Of a stretch of DNA of 64,000 nt, positions 47,618 to 55,999 are shown piece after piece. The stretch comes from Acidobacteriota bacterium (GTDB lineage Bacteria; Acidobacteriota; Vicinamibacteria; Vicinamibacterales; UBA2999): positions 1-64,000 of the forward strand of contig JAEUQR010000028.1 in assembly GCA_016789705.1 (NCBI GenBank), given 5' to 3'. Below the pieces are notes generated by a model. That model saw only the letters and a list, made by a program, of their open reading frames with translations. It searched no databases and was not told where the DNA came from. The translations under genes were made by a program, and so were the position numbers. Position 1 is the first letter of the stretch, and every line of letters begins with the position of its first letter.

Positions 47618-48342
47618 GCGCGCGGGAGCCGGCCGCGGCGATGACCACCGACGAGATGCACGCCTACTGTCGTGAGGTGGAGGCGTATCTCTGCCGCCGC
47701 AACGACGGGCACCTCATCCGCGTGGTCGGGCCGGCCTTCGAGCTCGTGAAGGGCTGGGCCGCGCAGGGCATCCCGCTCACGCTGGTGCGCGGCGCCATCG
47801 ATCGTGTGGTCGAGCGTGCCGACAAACGGGCCGGACGGCGGCGGCCGGTGCGGATCGAGTTCTGCGACGACGAGGTGCTCGATGCGTTCGCGCGCTGGCG
47901 GCGGGCCGTCGGCGTCGCGCCGGTGGCATCGGCCGAGGCCGCCGGCGGGCCGAAACGTGGCTCGCTGCACGCGCACGTCGAGCGCGTGGTCGTGCAGCTG
48001 GCGGCGGCGCTCGGCAGCGACCGCGCCCCGGCCGCGCTGATTCCCGCCATCCAGACGGCGCTCTCCGCGCTCGATGGCGTGCAGGCCACGAGTGCGACGG
48101 CGCGGGGCGCCGCCCGCGAGGCGCTCATCGCATCGCTGGCGGACGTCGATCGCGCGCTCGTCGAGGCCGCCGCCGCGGCGCTGCCGGCGGCAACGCTCGC
48201 CGCGTTCACCGCCGAGGCCGCGGGTGAACTGGCCGCCTTTCGCAGCCGTCTGCCGGCGGCGCAGTGGGAGGCGGCCGTGATGGCCGCCCGCGGCCGTCTG
48301 ATCCGGGCCGCCGCCGGCGTGCCCGTCGTGAGCTTCGACTGA
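47614..48342 (+). CDS. Conserved-looking helical protein of unknown function
   Basis: 242 residues, no membrane or signal segment. The first 100 residues carry charged and aromatic motifs (YCREVEAYLCRRNDGHLIRV, ELVKGWAAQGIPLTLVRGAID, RRPVRIEFCDDEVLDAF). The rest is Ala-rich helix. The pattern resembles small regulatory or nucleic-acid-associated helical proteins, but I cannot assign a family. Overlap with birA and trmA-family genes (ATGA on both sides) shows it is translated in the valS operon. Confidence 0.6.
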   Translation: MSAREPAAAMTTDEMHAYCREVEAYLCRRNDGHLIRVVGPAFELVKGWAAQGIPLTLVRGAIDRVVERADKRAGRRRPVRIEFCDDEVLDAFARWRRAVGVAPVASAEAAGGPKRGSLHAHVERVVVQLAAALGSDRAPAALIPAIQTALSALDGVQATSATARGAAREALIASLADVDRALVEAAAAALPAATLAAFTAEAAGELAAFRSRLPAAQWEAAVMAARGRLIRAAAGVPVVSFD

Positions 48343-49595
48343 TGACACAGACCGGTGAACTTCTCACGCTTGCGATCGAACGGCCGGCGGTGGGTGGGCG
48401 GATGATTGCGCGCCATGGCGGCGCGGTCGTGCTCGTGGCCGGCGCCATTCCCGGCGAGCGGGTGACCGCGCGGGTCGAACGCGTCCAGCGGCGCACGGTC
48501 TTCGCGCGGACGGTCGAGGTGCTCGAGGCGTCGCCCGATCGGGTCGCCGCCGATGCCGGCCTGGCCTGCGGCGGCCACGTGTTCGCGCACATCGACGCAC
48601 CGCGGCAGGCGGCGCTCAAAGCCGAGATGATCGCCGATGCGTTCCGGCGGCAGGGGCGGCTCGAGATCGAGGCCGTGCCCGTCTCGACCGGGCCCGCCGA
48701 CGGTTATCGCACGCGCGCCCGCGTGCACGTGCGCCGCGGCCGCTGGGGGTTCTTCGAAGACGGGTCGCATGCACTCTGTGACATCACGGCCTCGCGCCAG
48801 TTGCGCCCGGAAAGCGCAGCCGTGCTCGATCGGCTCTGCGGCGCCGTGGCCGCCGATCCGAACGCCGCGGCCGAGGTGGAGTGGGCCGAGTCGGTGGATG
48901 GCACGCGGCGCGTGGCGCACGTGGCGCTGACGGCGGCCGGCGCCGCCCTGACGCTGGCGCCGGCTGACGGCCTCGACGGCGCGTCATGGAGCGACGTGCG
49001 CGGACGGATGCGGCAGGCCTGGGGCGAGCCCTTCGTCGTCGACACGCTCGGTGTGGCCGGCGGCGCGGCGGCCACGGTGGACGTGCGCCATCACGTGCGC
49101 GCGTTCTTCCAGGGCAACCGCTACCTGCTGCAGGCGCTCGTCGATGACGTCGTGGGCCGTGTGACCGCGCCCGTCGTGGCGGACCTCTACGCCGGCGTCG
49201 GGCTCTTCAGCCTCGTGCTGGCCGCGCAGGGCCGCGCCGTCGAAGCCGTCGAAGGTGACGACTGGGCGGCCGGCGACCTGCAGGCCAACGGCGGGCCGAC
49301 CAGCCGTGTGCACGTGCACCATCGCGCCGTCGAGTCCTACGTGCAGCGCACACGACTCGACGCCTTCGGCGCGGTGGTGGTCGATCCGCCGCGTACGGGC
49401 CTCGCGCCGGAGGTGACGACGGCGCTCGTCGGCGCGCGTGTGCCGCGCGTCGTCTACGTGTCGTGCGACCCGGCCACGCTCGCGCGCGACGTCCGGCTCT
49501 TCGTGGACGGCGGCTATGCCGTGCGCGACATGCGGGCGTTCGACCTCTTCCCGCGCACCGCGCACGTCGAGACCGTGCTGACGCTGACGCGTTAG
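48342..49595 (+). CDS. TrmA/RumA-family RNA (uracil-5-) methyltransferase, cluster-less
   Basis: 417 residues. A TRAM OB-fold opens it (residues 5-60). The SAM domain has ADLYAGVGLFSLVLA, VVVDPPRTGL and the catalytic Cys in YVSCDPATLARD. FQGN(RY)LL matches the family's F-x-G-N element. RumA-type enzymes carry four cysteines for a Fe-S cluster after the TRAM domain; here only one is left (GLACGGH), so no cluster is expected. It methylates U in rRNA or tRNA; target not certain. Final gene of the operon, convergent with the amidotransferase gene. Confidence 0.88.
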   Translation: MTQTGELLTLAIERPAVGGRMIARHGGAVVLVAGAIPGERVTARVERVQRRTVFARTVEVLEASPDRVAADAGLACGGHVFAHIDAPRQAALKAEMIADAFRRQGRLEIEAVPVSTGPADGYRTRARVHVRRGRWGFFEDGSHALCDITASRQLRPESAAVLDRLCGAVAADPNAAAEVEWAESVDGTRRVAHVALTAAGAALTLAPADGLDGASWSDVRGRMRQAWGEPFVVDTLGVAGGAAATVDVRHHVRAFFQGNRYLLQALVDDVVGRVTAPVVADLYAGVGLFSLVLAAQGRAVEAVEGDDWAAGDLQANGGPTSRVHVHHRAVESYVQRTRLDAFGAVVVDPPRTGLAPEVTTALVGARVPRVVYVSCDPATLARDVRLFVDGGYAVRDMRAFDLFPRTAHVETVLTLTR

Positions 49596-50275
49596 GACGG
49601 CCGCCGGCAGGCGTCCACGAAGCCCTCGAAGAGCGGCCGGAACTCGCCGGTGCGCCAGAAGTTCTCCGGATGCCACTGCACGCCGAGGCAGAAGGTGCCC
49701 GGGCGCTCCACCGCCTCGATGACGCCGTCCGGGGCGGTGGCCACCACTTCGAGGCCGGCGCCGAGGTGCTTCACGGCCTGATGGTGCCGGCTGTTCACCT
49801 GGCAGCTTTCACCGTCCACGAGTTTCTCGCGCATCAGCGTCGAGAAACGCGACCCCTGCGTGGTCCATACCTCGTGCGCCAGCGCGTAGCGCGGCTCGCG
49901 GATGTCGTGATGGGCGGCGCCATTCACCTCGGTGGGGATGTCCTGCACGAGGTCGCCGCCCAGGGCCACGTTCAGCACCTGCATGCCGCGGCAGATGGCG
50001 AACACCGGCTTGCCGGCATCGAGCACCGCGCGCACGAGGGCGATCTCGAAGGCATCGCGGCCCGGTTCGGCGGCGCTGTAGGTGCTGTGCGGAGCGGCGC
50101 CGTAGAGGGCCGGATCGACGTCGCCCCCGCCGGTGAGCAGCAGGCCATCGACCTCGGCCGCGACGGCGGCAGGCTGGTCGGCCAGGGTGAGCTCGCGCGG
50201 CGACGCGCCCGCGCGGCGCACCGACTCCAGATAGTCGGACATCTGCCGGCAGGGCGAAAGGGCGATGGTGGGCAT
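49592..50275 (-). CDS. Class I glutamine amidotransferase, gamma-glutamyl-GABA hydrolase-like
   Basis: 227 residues. The nucleophile is in FAICRGMQVLN (Cys), and the partner His is in GVQWHPENF, with the Glu two residues after. GDVDPALYG and NSRHHQAVKHLG are typical of the PuuD/peptidase C26 group that cuts gamma-glutamyl-GABA or related amides. The ATG at 50275 gives the canonical MPTIALS start. It lies 11 bases after argS on the same strand. Confidence 0.9.
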   Translation of the reverse strand: MPTIALSPCRQMSDYLESVRRAGASPRELTLADQPAAVAAEVDGLLLTGGGDVDPALYGAAPHSTYSAAEPGRDAFEIALVRAVLDAGKPVFAICRGMQVLNVALGGDLVQDIPTEVNGAAHHDIREPRYALAHEVWTTQGSRFSTLMREKLVDGESCQVNSRHHQAVKHLGAGLEVVATAPDGVIEAVERPGTFCLGVQWHPENFWRTGEFRPLFEGFVDACRRPS

Positions 50276-50286
50276 GCGCCAGTGTC

Positions 50287-52308
50287 CTACATACGGGTCG
50301 GCACGTCGATGCCCATCGTGTGCAGGGCCGCGGCGAGCTGCTGGCGCACGTAGCCAAGCGCCGCCGCGCGCCACAGGCGCACGTCGTCGCGTTCCTCGGC
50401 CAGCACCGGCAGTGCGTGGTAGACGGCATTGAAGCCCTGCGCGAGGCCGAAGGCGTACTTGGCGAGGCCGGCGAACTCGAGCGTGCGCACGCACCCATCC
50501 ACCACATCGTCGAGCTTCGCCGCGTCGAGCACGAGCGACCACAGGCGGTCGGCGGCGTCGTCACCGGCGAGCGCCGTGGGCGGATGCGCGGCCACGGCGC
50601 GGGCGATGGCGGCCTCGTCGAGCCCGTCGCGATCGCGCAGCTTCTGGAAGATGTTATTGGCGCGGACGACCGCATACTGGAGGTACGGGCCGCTCTCGCC
50701 TTCGAAGCTCAGGGCCTCGTCGATGTCGAACGCGATGACCTTGGTGCGCGAGAACTTCACCATGAAGTAGCGCACGGCGGCGACGCCGACCCGTTCGGCC
50801 GTCTGCCGGGCATCGGCGGCCGGCAGTTCGGGATTGCGGCGCACCACCTCGCCGAGTGCCTTGTCGATCATGCGGTCGAGCAGGTCGTCGGCCTTGACGC
50901 CCAGTCCCTTGCGGCCCGACACCTCGACGAACGGTTTGGCCGCTTCCTCCGAACCAGGCGGCGGCGCGAAGCCGAGCTCTCGCGCCGTCGCATGCGAGAG
51001 CGCCACCATCTCGTACGAGAAGTGCGTGTGCAGGCGCGCCGCCTCGGGATGGCCCGCCACCGCAAGCGCCTGCTTGAGCAGCTGCTGCAGGTACGCCTGC
51101 CGGACATCGATGACGTTGACCGTGGCGGTGGCCGCGCCGAACGACGGATGCGGCTCGACGGCCTCGTCGGTGCGGCTCGTCGTGGCCCACAGCGTCTCGC
51201 CGTCGAGGCGCGTGCCGAAGCGGCGGTACTTGAAGTCGCGGCCGAGCACGCCGAGCTTCCAGAACTGGTAGGCCATGTCCTTGCCGACGTAGGTGACCGT
51301 GCCGTTCGAGCGCACGATGACCTTCTCGCGCGGCTCCTCGCCGTCGGCCCCGTCGGCCGGCGCGGCGGGCTCGGCGCCCTCCGCGGGCACACCGCCGTCT
51401 TCGTCGATGGTCATCACCCAGCAGCCGGCCAGCTTGCCCTCGGTCTGCAGGAAGATGGCGCCCTTCTGCTTGAGCAGTTCGAAGGCCCGCGCCCAGAACT
51501 GCAGGCGCAGGATGTCGCCTTCCCAGGTGAGCAGCTCGTAGTCGATGCCGAGGCGTCCCATCGTGACGAGATGGGTGCGCACGATCCGCTCGGCGACGAA
51601 CGCGCCGATGGCGGCCGACGGGTCGATGGCGTGTTCGATCTCGTGCAGCGTCTCGGCGCGCACGGCGAGCCGGGCCTTGTCCGCCTCGTACCACTCGGTG
51701 ACGCGCGCGTAGAGATCCCAGCAGTAATAGTCGAACCGGGTCGAGTCGGCGATGGCGCGCACGCCCGCCAGATCGAGTCCCTCGAGATGGCGCAGCCCGA
51801 CCACGACGTCGGCCACCTGTACGCCGGTGTCGTCGATGTAGTTCTGCACCTCGACGGGGGAGCCGCGGAACCGCAGCGCGCGCACCAGCGTGTCGCCCAG
51901 GCAGGCGTTGCGCAGGTGGCCGATGTGCGCCGCCTTGTTGGGGTTGATGGCCGTGTGTTCGACGATCGTCTTGCCGCCGCGGGGCCCGGCCGTGCCGCGG
52001 GCCGCGAGACGCGCCGTGAGGAAGGCGCCGCGATCGAGGAACACGTTCAGGTAGCCGTTCGGCGCCGCGGAGACCGACGTCACGCCCTCGATCGGGCCGA
52101 GTGCGGCCGCCAGATCCTGGGCGATGACGCGGGGCGCCTTGCGCAGTTCGCGCGCCAGCTCGAAGGCCACCGGCGAGCCGATGTCGCCGAAGGCGCGGGT
52201 CGGCGGCGTCTCGAGCGGAATTGCCGCGGCGTCGCGGTCGAGTGCGTACTGGGTGGCGAGGGCAGTGCGGATGGCGGAGCGCAGGCGGTCGTAGAGCGGC
52301 AGCATCAT
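50287..52308 (-). CDS. argS: Arginyl-tRNA synthetase
   Basis: 673 residues. N-terminal Add1 domain contacting the tRNA elbow. Active-site motif NPNKAAHIGHLRNACLGD (about residue 120). The second signature EVSGRKGLGVKADDLLDRM replaces KMSKS, as is normal for many ArgS. The C-terminal DALR anticodon domain is present (LPVLAEERDDVRLWRAAALGYV). An acidic insert (about residues 299-328) interrupts the catalytic core, which makes it longer than E. coli ArgS. Confidence 0.96.
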   Translation of the reverse strand: MMLPLYDRLRSAIRTALATQYALDRDAAAIPLETPPTRAFGDIGSPVAFELARELRKAPRVIAQDLAAALGPIEGVTSVSAAPNGYLNVFLDRGAFLTARLAARGTAGPRGGKTIVEHTAINPNKAAHIGHLRNACLGDTLVRALRFRGSPVEVQNYIDDTGVQVADVVVGLRHLEGLDLAGVRAIADSTRFDYYCWDLYARVTEWYEADKARLAVRAETLHEIEHAIDPSAAIGAFVAERIVRTHLVTMGRLGIDYELLTWEGDILRLQFWARAFELLKQKGAIFLQTEGKLAGCWVMTIDEDGGVPAEGAEPAAPADGADGEEPREKVIVRSNGTVTYVGKDMAYQFWKLGVLGRDFKYRRFGTRLDGETLWATTSRTDEAVEPHPSFGAATATVNVIDVRQAYLQQLLKQALAVAGHPEAARLHTHFSYEMVALSHATARELGFAPPPGSEEAAKPFVEVSGRKGLGVKADDLLDRMIDKALGEVVRRNPELPAADARQTAERVGVAAVRYFMVKFSRTKVIAFDIDEALSFEGESGPYLQYAVVRANNIFQKLRDRDGLDEAAIARAVAAHPPTALAGDDAADRLWSLVLDAAKLDDVVDGCVRTLEFAGLAKYAFGLAQGFNAVYHALPVLAEERDDVRLWRAAALGYVRQQLAAALHTMGIDVPTRM

Positions 52309-52351
52309 GGTGTGGACCGGACGATCCTAGCGGGAACGGCGTCCCGGCGGC

Positions 52352-52381
52352 TAGGTACCGCGCGCGGTGGCGGTTGGACAA
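52352..52381 (-). promoter_or_regulatory. Putative promoter of argS
   Basis: Reverse strand TTGTCC, an 18-base spacer and TACCTA. It gives a leader of about 35 bases. Moderate match. Confidence 0.4.
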
Positions 52382-52433
52382 GGCTTCGGCCGCTGGGGTA
52401 CCCTCCACGGCGCCGCCGCATGTCCGGTCATTC

Positions 52434-53027
52434 TCACAGCGCCGCCTGGCGGATCGCCGCCTGGAGATCCTCGGGCGTGTTCACGTTGAGCAGCAGCCGT
52501 CCGTCGGGGTCGAACGGCGCCAGGTCGGCGTCGGTCATGGCGCCAACCGTCAGGTCCTCGAGCGCGTCGGTGACGCGCCAGTGCCCCCGATCGATGCGGT
52601 CCCTGAGCCGCGGCGCGACGTCCCGATGATAGACCCCACAGAGCGGCTGCCAGCGTCCCCCCGGTCGCGGCACGATGGCGTCGGCGTCTTTCCGGCGCGC
52701 GATGAGCTCGGCGAGAAACGGCGCGGTCAGGAACGGAAGGTCGCCGGCAATCGCCAGCACGTACGGTGTCGGCGACGTGGCCACCGCGGTGTACAGCGCG
52801 CCGAGCGCGCCGGCCGCGACGAGGTCGGGCACCACCTCGAAGGGCAGGCCAGCAAACGGCGCCGGATCCGGCGCGATGAGACGGGGCACCGATTCGAGCG
52901 CGGCCAGGGCCGCCACCTGGCGGGCCAGCATGGTGTCGCCCGGCGCGAGTTCGACGAGCGGCTTGGTGCGGCCGTCGAGCCGGCGGCCACGGCCTCCGGC
53001 CAGGATCGCGGCGGACCACGTGTGCAT
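52434..53027 (-). CDS. mobA: Molybdenum cofactor guanylyltransferase
   Basis: 197 residues. It transfers GMP to molybdopterin. The nucleotide motif is ILAGGRGRRLDG...KPLVEL at residues 8-26. LAIAGDLPFLTAPFL (metal-binding Asp), RPGGRWQPLCGVYH and NVNTPEDL match the family. No other molybdopterin genes are in the window. Confidence 0.92.
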   Translation of the reverse strand: MHTWSAAILAGGRGRRLDGRTKPLVELAPGDTMLARQVAALAALESVPRLIAPDPAPFAGLPFEVVPDLVAAGALGALYTAVATSPTPYVLAIAGDLPFLTAPFLAELIARRKDADAIVPRPGGRWQPLCGVYHRDVAPRLRDRIDRGHWRVTDALEDLTVGAMTDADLAPFDPDGRLLLNVNTPEDLQAAIRQAAL

Positions 53028-53065
53028 CAGGTCCGCTACGCTAGCAGAATCGTGGAGGCGCGGCG

Positions 53066-53656
53066 ATGACCGACGACGGGATCGGCCGCCTGCTCGTGGC
53101 CAGCCTGCACCAGAGCATCGGCGAAGAGCTGCCGACGCGGCTCGACTACTACGAACACTGGCTGTCGCCGATGGGCCTGCGCGAAGGCCGTTCGGGCCTC
53201 GCGCCGCTCGGGGCGGTGTTGAGTTTCCTGCGCCAGGAGGGCGAGGGCGCCTACGGCGCCGTCATGACGACGGCGGGGCGTCTGTCCGCCGAATGGCACT
53301 TCGCCGAGGGCGGCATGGGCCGGCGGGTCGTGGCCTGGCAGCCAAGATGGTTGCGCCGGCGGTCGGCGTTGAAGGGCGCCGCCCGTCTGCTGCGCGCCGG
53401 CTATCAGCCGCTGGTCGTGGCGACGGCCGTCAGGCGCGGCCGGGGCACCCTCAGCATGACCGGGAGTGTGTTCTGCTCGCTGCGCGACACATGGCCGTGG
53501 CCGACCTGCGCCTATGCGGCCGCGGCCGTCACCCGGCATCTCGAGCTCCTCGGCTTCACGCCGGACGTCCGAATCGACACCTGCCGGGCCCAGGGCGGGC
53601 AGACCTGCACGTTGACGGTGCACTTCGACGGTCGGCCGGAGGGCGAGTCGGCATGA
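53066..53656 (+). CDS. Unknown protein with a V4R/HNOB-like C-terminal pattern
   Basis: 196 residues, soluble. The middle has WHFAEGGMGRRVVAWQPRW. The C-terminus has three cysteines in a layout (FCSLRD-TWPWPTC, DTCRAQGGQTCTLTV) that recalls the small-ligand V4R/heme-NO fold, where the last part reads as an alpha-beta unit. That assignment is weak. It overlaps the TPR gene by four bases, so they probably act together. Confidence 0.55.
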   Translation: MTDDGIGRLLVASLHQSIGEELPTRLDYYEHWLSPMGLREGRSGLAPLGAVLSFLRQEGEGAYGAVMTTAGRLSAEWHFAEGGMGRRVVAWQPRWLRRRSALKGAARLLRAGYQPLVVATAVRRGRGTLSMTGSVFCSLRDTWPWPTCAYAAAAVTRHLELLGFTPDVRIDTCRAQGGQTCTLTVHFDGRPEGESA

Positions 53657-55263
53657 CGGCGTGGCCGGTGCTTCTGGCGTGCCTGCTCGGTACCGCCATC
53701 GCCGCCCCGGCGATGGCGCAGTCGGACACCGTGCTCGTCGTGCCCTTCGAGCTCGAGCGGTTCGACCCGCGCGTCGGCTGGCTGGCCGAAGGCGTGGCGG
53801 TCGGGGTGACGCGGGCGCTCCAGATGCGCGGCGTCGAGGTGGTCGCGCGCGACGAGCGGCTGGCGGCGCTCGAGCGGCTGCAATTACCGCCGGCGGCCGC
53901 GCTCACGCGCGCCACGCTCATCAAGGTGGCCGAGCTCGTGGGAGCCTCGCGCATCGTCCTCGGTACGGTGCGCGAAGCCGAGGGCACGGTCACCATCGTG
54001 GCTCGGCGGCTCGACGTGGACGATGCGCGGCTCATCGAGTTACCCGTGGTCGCCGCACCGGCGCCCCGCCTGTTCGACGCTTTCACGCGCCTGGTCGAGC
54101 ACCTCGATGCGCCGGCCCTGACCGCGGAGTCGCGCGCCGCGGCGGTTGCGCCGTCCGTCCCGGCCTTCGAACTCTACGTGCGTGGCCTCGTCGCCCCCTC
54201 GCCCGAACTGCAGGAGAAGTCGCTCGCGCAGGCGCTGGCGCTCGCGCCCGACTACGAGGAGGCCCGCAGGGCCCTCTGGGCGGCGCAGACAACGCGCGGC
54301 GCGCACGAGCTGGCGCTCGCCACCGCCGGCGGCGCCTCGGGCACGCGCGTCGCGGGGGCGGCCGGTCCCGAGTGGCGGCTGCGCGCGGCCTCCGCGCTCG
54401 TGCAGCTGCGCCGCTACGACGAAGCGTTCGCGCAACTGACCGCGCTCGCGGCCGTCAGCCGCGAACCCGCCGTGCCGGCGCTGCTCGGCGTCGTGCAGCT
54501 GCGCCGCGGCTCGACGCCGCAGACAGGGCGTGCCACCTACTATTTCAACCAGGCCGTCGAGCGCGATGCGGCGAGCGCCGATGCCTGCTTCAACCTCGGC
54601 TACGCGTACTGGCTCGACAAGGACGCCCTGGCCGCCGCCTACTGGCTGCGCGAGGCGGTCCGTCGCGATCCGACCGACGGCGATGCCCACTTCGTGCTCG
54701 CCGCGGCGCTCGGCGCGAGCGGCGCCGGTCCGGAATCGGAGCGCGAGCGCGAGCTGGCGCGGCGCCTGTCGGAGCGCTGGGAGAGTGCCGGCGCGGGCGA
54801 TGCCGTGCCGCGCGGCCTCGAACGCCTGCCGGAGTTCTCGCGGCCGGCCGCACGTAGCCTCGAATCCACGCTGACGGCCGGCGTGCAGCGTGATCAACGG
54901 GCGCTTGCGGCGTTCCACCTCGACACCGCGAAGCGCGCCTTCGAGGCCGGACACGACCAGGAGGCGATCCGCGAGACGCAGCGCGCGCTGTACCTCACCC
55001 CGTACGACGTCGAGGGCCTGCGGCTGCTCGGTCGCGCCCAGGCGCGCAGCGGACTGCTGCAGGATGCGATTGGCGCGCTCAAGATCGCCATCTGGAGCCA
55101 GGAGTCGGCCGCGGCGCAGGTCGAACTCGGTGAGCTGCTGCTGCGGGCGCGCGATGCGGCCGGAGCGCTGGCGGCGGCCGAGCGCGCGCTCGTGCTCGAG
55201 CCCGGCCATGCCGGCGCCGCCGATCTCGCGGCGCGGGCCCGCGCCAGCCGCGGTGCCGCGTGA
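53653..55263 (+). CDS. Exported TPR-repeat protein
   Basis: 536 residues, signal peptide (AWPVLLACLLGTAIAAPAMA). Residues 25-145 resemble the periplasmic alpha/beta domain seen in FlgO/TolB-N-like proteins (VLVVPFE, WLAEGVAVGVTRALQ, GASRIVLGTV). TPR helices follow from about 175 to the end (LAQALALAPDYEEARRALW, ADACFNLGYAYWLDKDALAAAYWLREAV, AALRRALVLEPG-type units). It is probably a periplasmic scaffold. ATG overlaps the previous stop. Confidence 0.8.
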   Translation: MTAWPVLLACLLGTAIAAPAMAQSDTVLVVPFELERFDPRVGWLAEGVAVGVTRALQMRGVEVVARDERLAALERLQLPPAAALTRATLIKVAELVGASRIVLGTVREAEGTVTIVARRLDVDDARLIELPVVAAPAPRLFDAFTRLVEHLDAPALTAESRAAAVAPSVPAFELYVRGLVAPSPELQEKSLAQALALAPDYEEARRALWAAQTTRGAHELALATAGGASGTRVAGAAGPEWRLRAASALVQLRRYDEAFAQLTALAAVSREPAVPALLGVVQLRRGSTPQTGRATYYFNQAVERDAASADACFNLGYAYWLDKDALAAAYWLREAVRRDPTDGDAHFVLAAALGASGAGPESERERELARRLSERWESAGAGDAVPRGLERLPEFSRPAARSLESTLTAGVQRDQRALAAFHLDTAKRAFEAGHDQEAIRETQRALYLTPYDVEGLRLLGRAQARSGLLQDAIGALKIAIWSQESAAAQVELGELLLRARDAAGALAAAERALVLEPGHAGAADLAARARASRGAA

Positions 55264-55269
55264 TACGAT
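55261..55269 (+). promoter_or_regulatory. Extended -10 element upstream of the SPOR gene
   Basis: TGA-TACGAT directly on the stop codon of the TPR gene, 25 bases before the ATG at 55295. Confidence 0.35.
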
Positions 55270-55294
55270 CGCGGCTGTTCCTCGCGTGTCAGAC

Positions 55295-55999
55295 ATGACG
55301 ACGTCCGACGACAGCGTTCGCGAAATCCAATTGAGCGGGAAGCAGCTCGTCTTCCTCTTCATGGCGGTCACGGTTGTGTCCGTCGTGATCTTCCTGTGCG
55401 GCGTGCTCGTCGGCCGTGGGGTGCAGGGCCGCGCGGCCACGGCCACCGCTGAGACCTCCACGGCGCCGATCGAAGAACCCGCCGATCCGACCGCCCCGGG
55501 CGCACCGGCACCCACGGCGCCGCCCACCGAGGCCACGGCGGTGCCCAATCTTGGGTTCCAGGGACGTCTCGAATCCGACGCGCCCGTGGCTGAGACGCTC
55601 GCGAAGCCGGGCGAGCCGGCGCCAGTGCCGGCACCGACGAAGACGGCGCCGCGAAACACTCCGGAAGCACAATCCGCGTCAGCGGCCCAGGCCGCGGCGC
55701 CGGCGCCCGCGGCGGCGCCGGCGACCGCCAAATCCGTGCCTCCCAACCCCGCCTTCGTCGAGCCTCGGGGCGACGGTTTCGCCATCCAGGTGGCCGCGCT
55801 CAGCGGCCGCGCCGAGGCCGAGGCCGTGGCCGCGCGCCTGAAGGCGAAGGGCTACGCGGCGTTCGTGCTCACGTCGTTGCCCGGCCAGCCCTCGGGATAC
55901 AAGGTGCGCGTCGGCAAGTTCAAGGCCCGGGCCGAGGCGGAGAAGGTCGCCACCAGGCTCGAACGGGAAGAGCAGTTCAAGCCCTGGATTACCCGCTAG
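55295..55999 (+). CDS. Membrane-anchored SPOR-domain protein
   Basis: 234 residues. A short cytoplasmic start, one membrane helix at 20-42 (LVFLFMAVTVVSVVIFLCGVL), and a Pro/Ala/Thr-rich periplasmic linker of about 100 residues. The C-terminal SPOR domain (155-234) reads FAIQVAALSGRAEAEAVAARL to FKPWITR. SPOR domains bind denuded septal peptidoglycan, so it should localise to division sites, as DedD and FtsN do. An in-frame GTG at 55286 is an alternative start. The end overlaps the lnt start. Confidence 0.88.
   Translation: MTTSDDSVREIQLSGKQLVFLFMAVTVVSVVIFLCGVLVGRGVQGRAATATAETSTAPIEEPADPTAPGAPAPTAPPTEATAVPNLGFQGRLESDAPVAETLAKPGEPAPVPAPTKTAPRNTPEAQSASAAQAAAPAPAAAPATAKSVPPNPAFVEPRGDGFAIQVAALSGRAEAEAVAARLKAKGYAAFVLTSLPGQPSGYKVRVGKFKARAEAEKVATRLEREEQFKPWITR

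Noticed and set aside
52675-53652. Extension of the TPR protein through the mobA region
   Set aside because: The upstream frame runs opposite mobA and through the preceding gene; the signal peptide at 53653 marks the true start.
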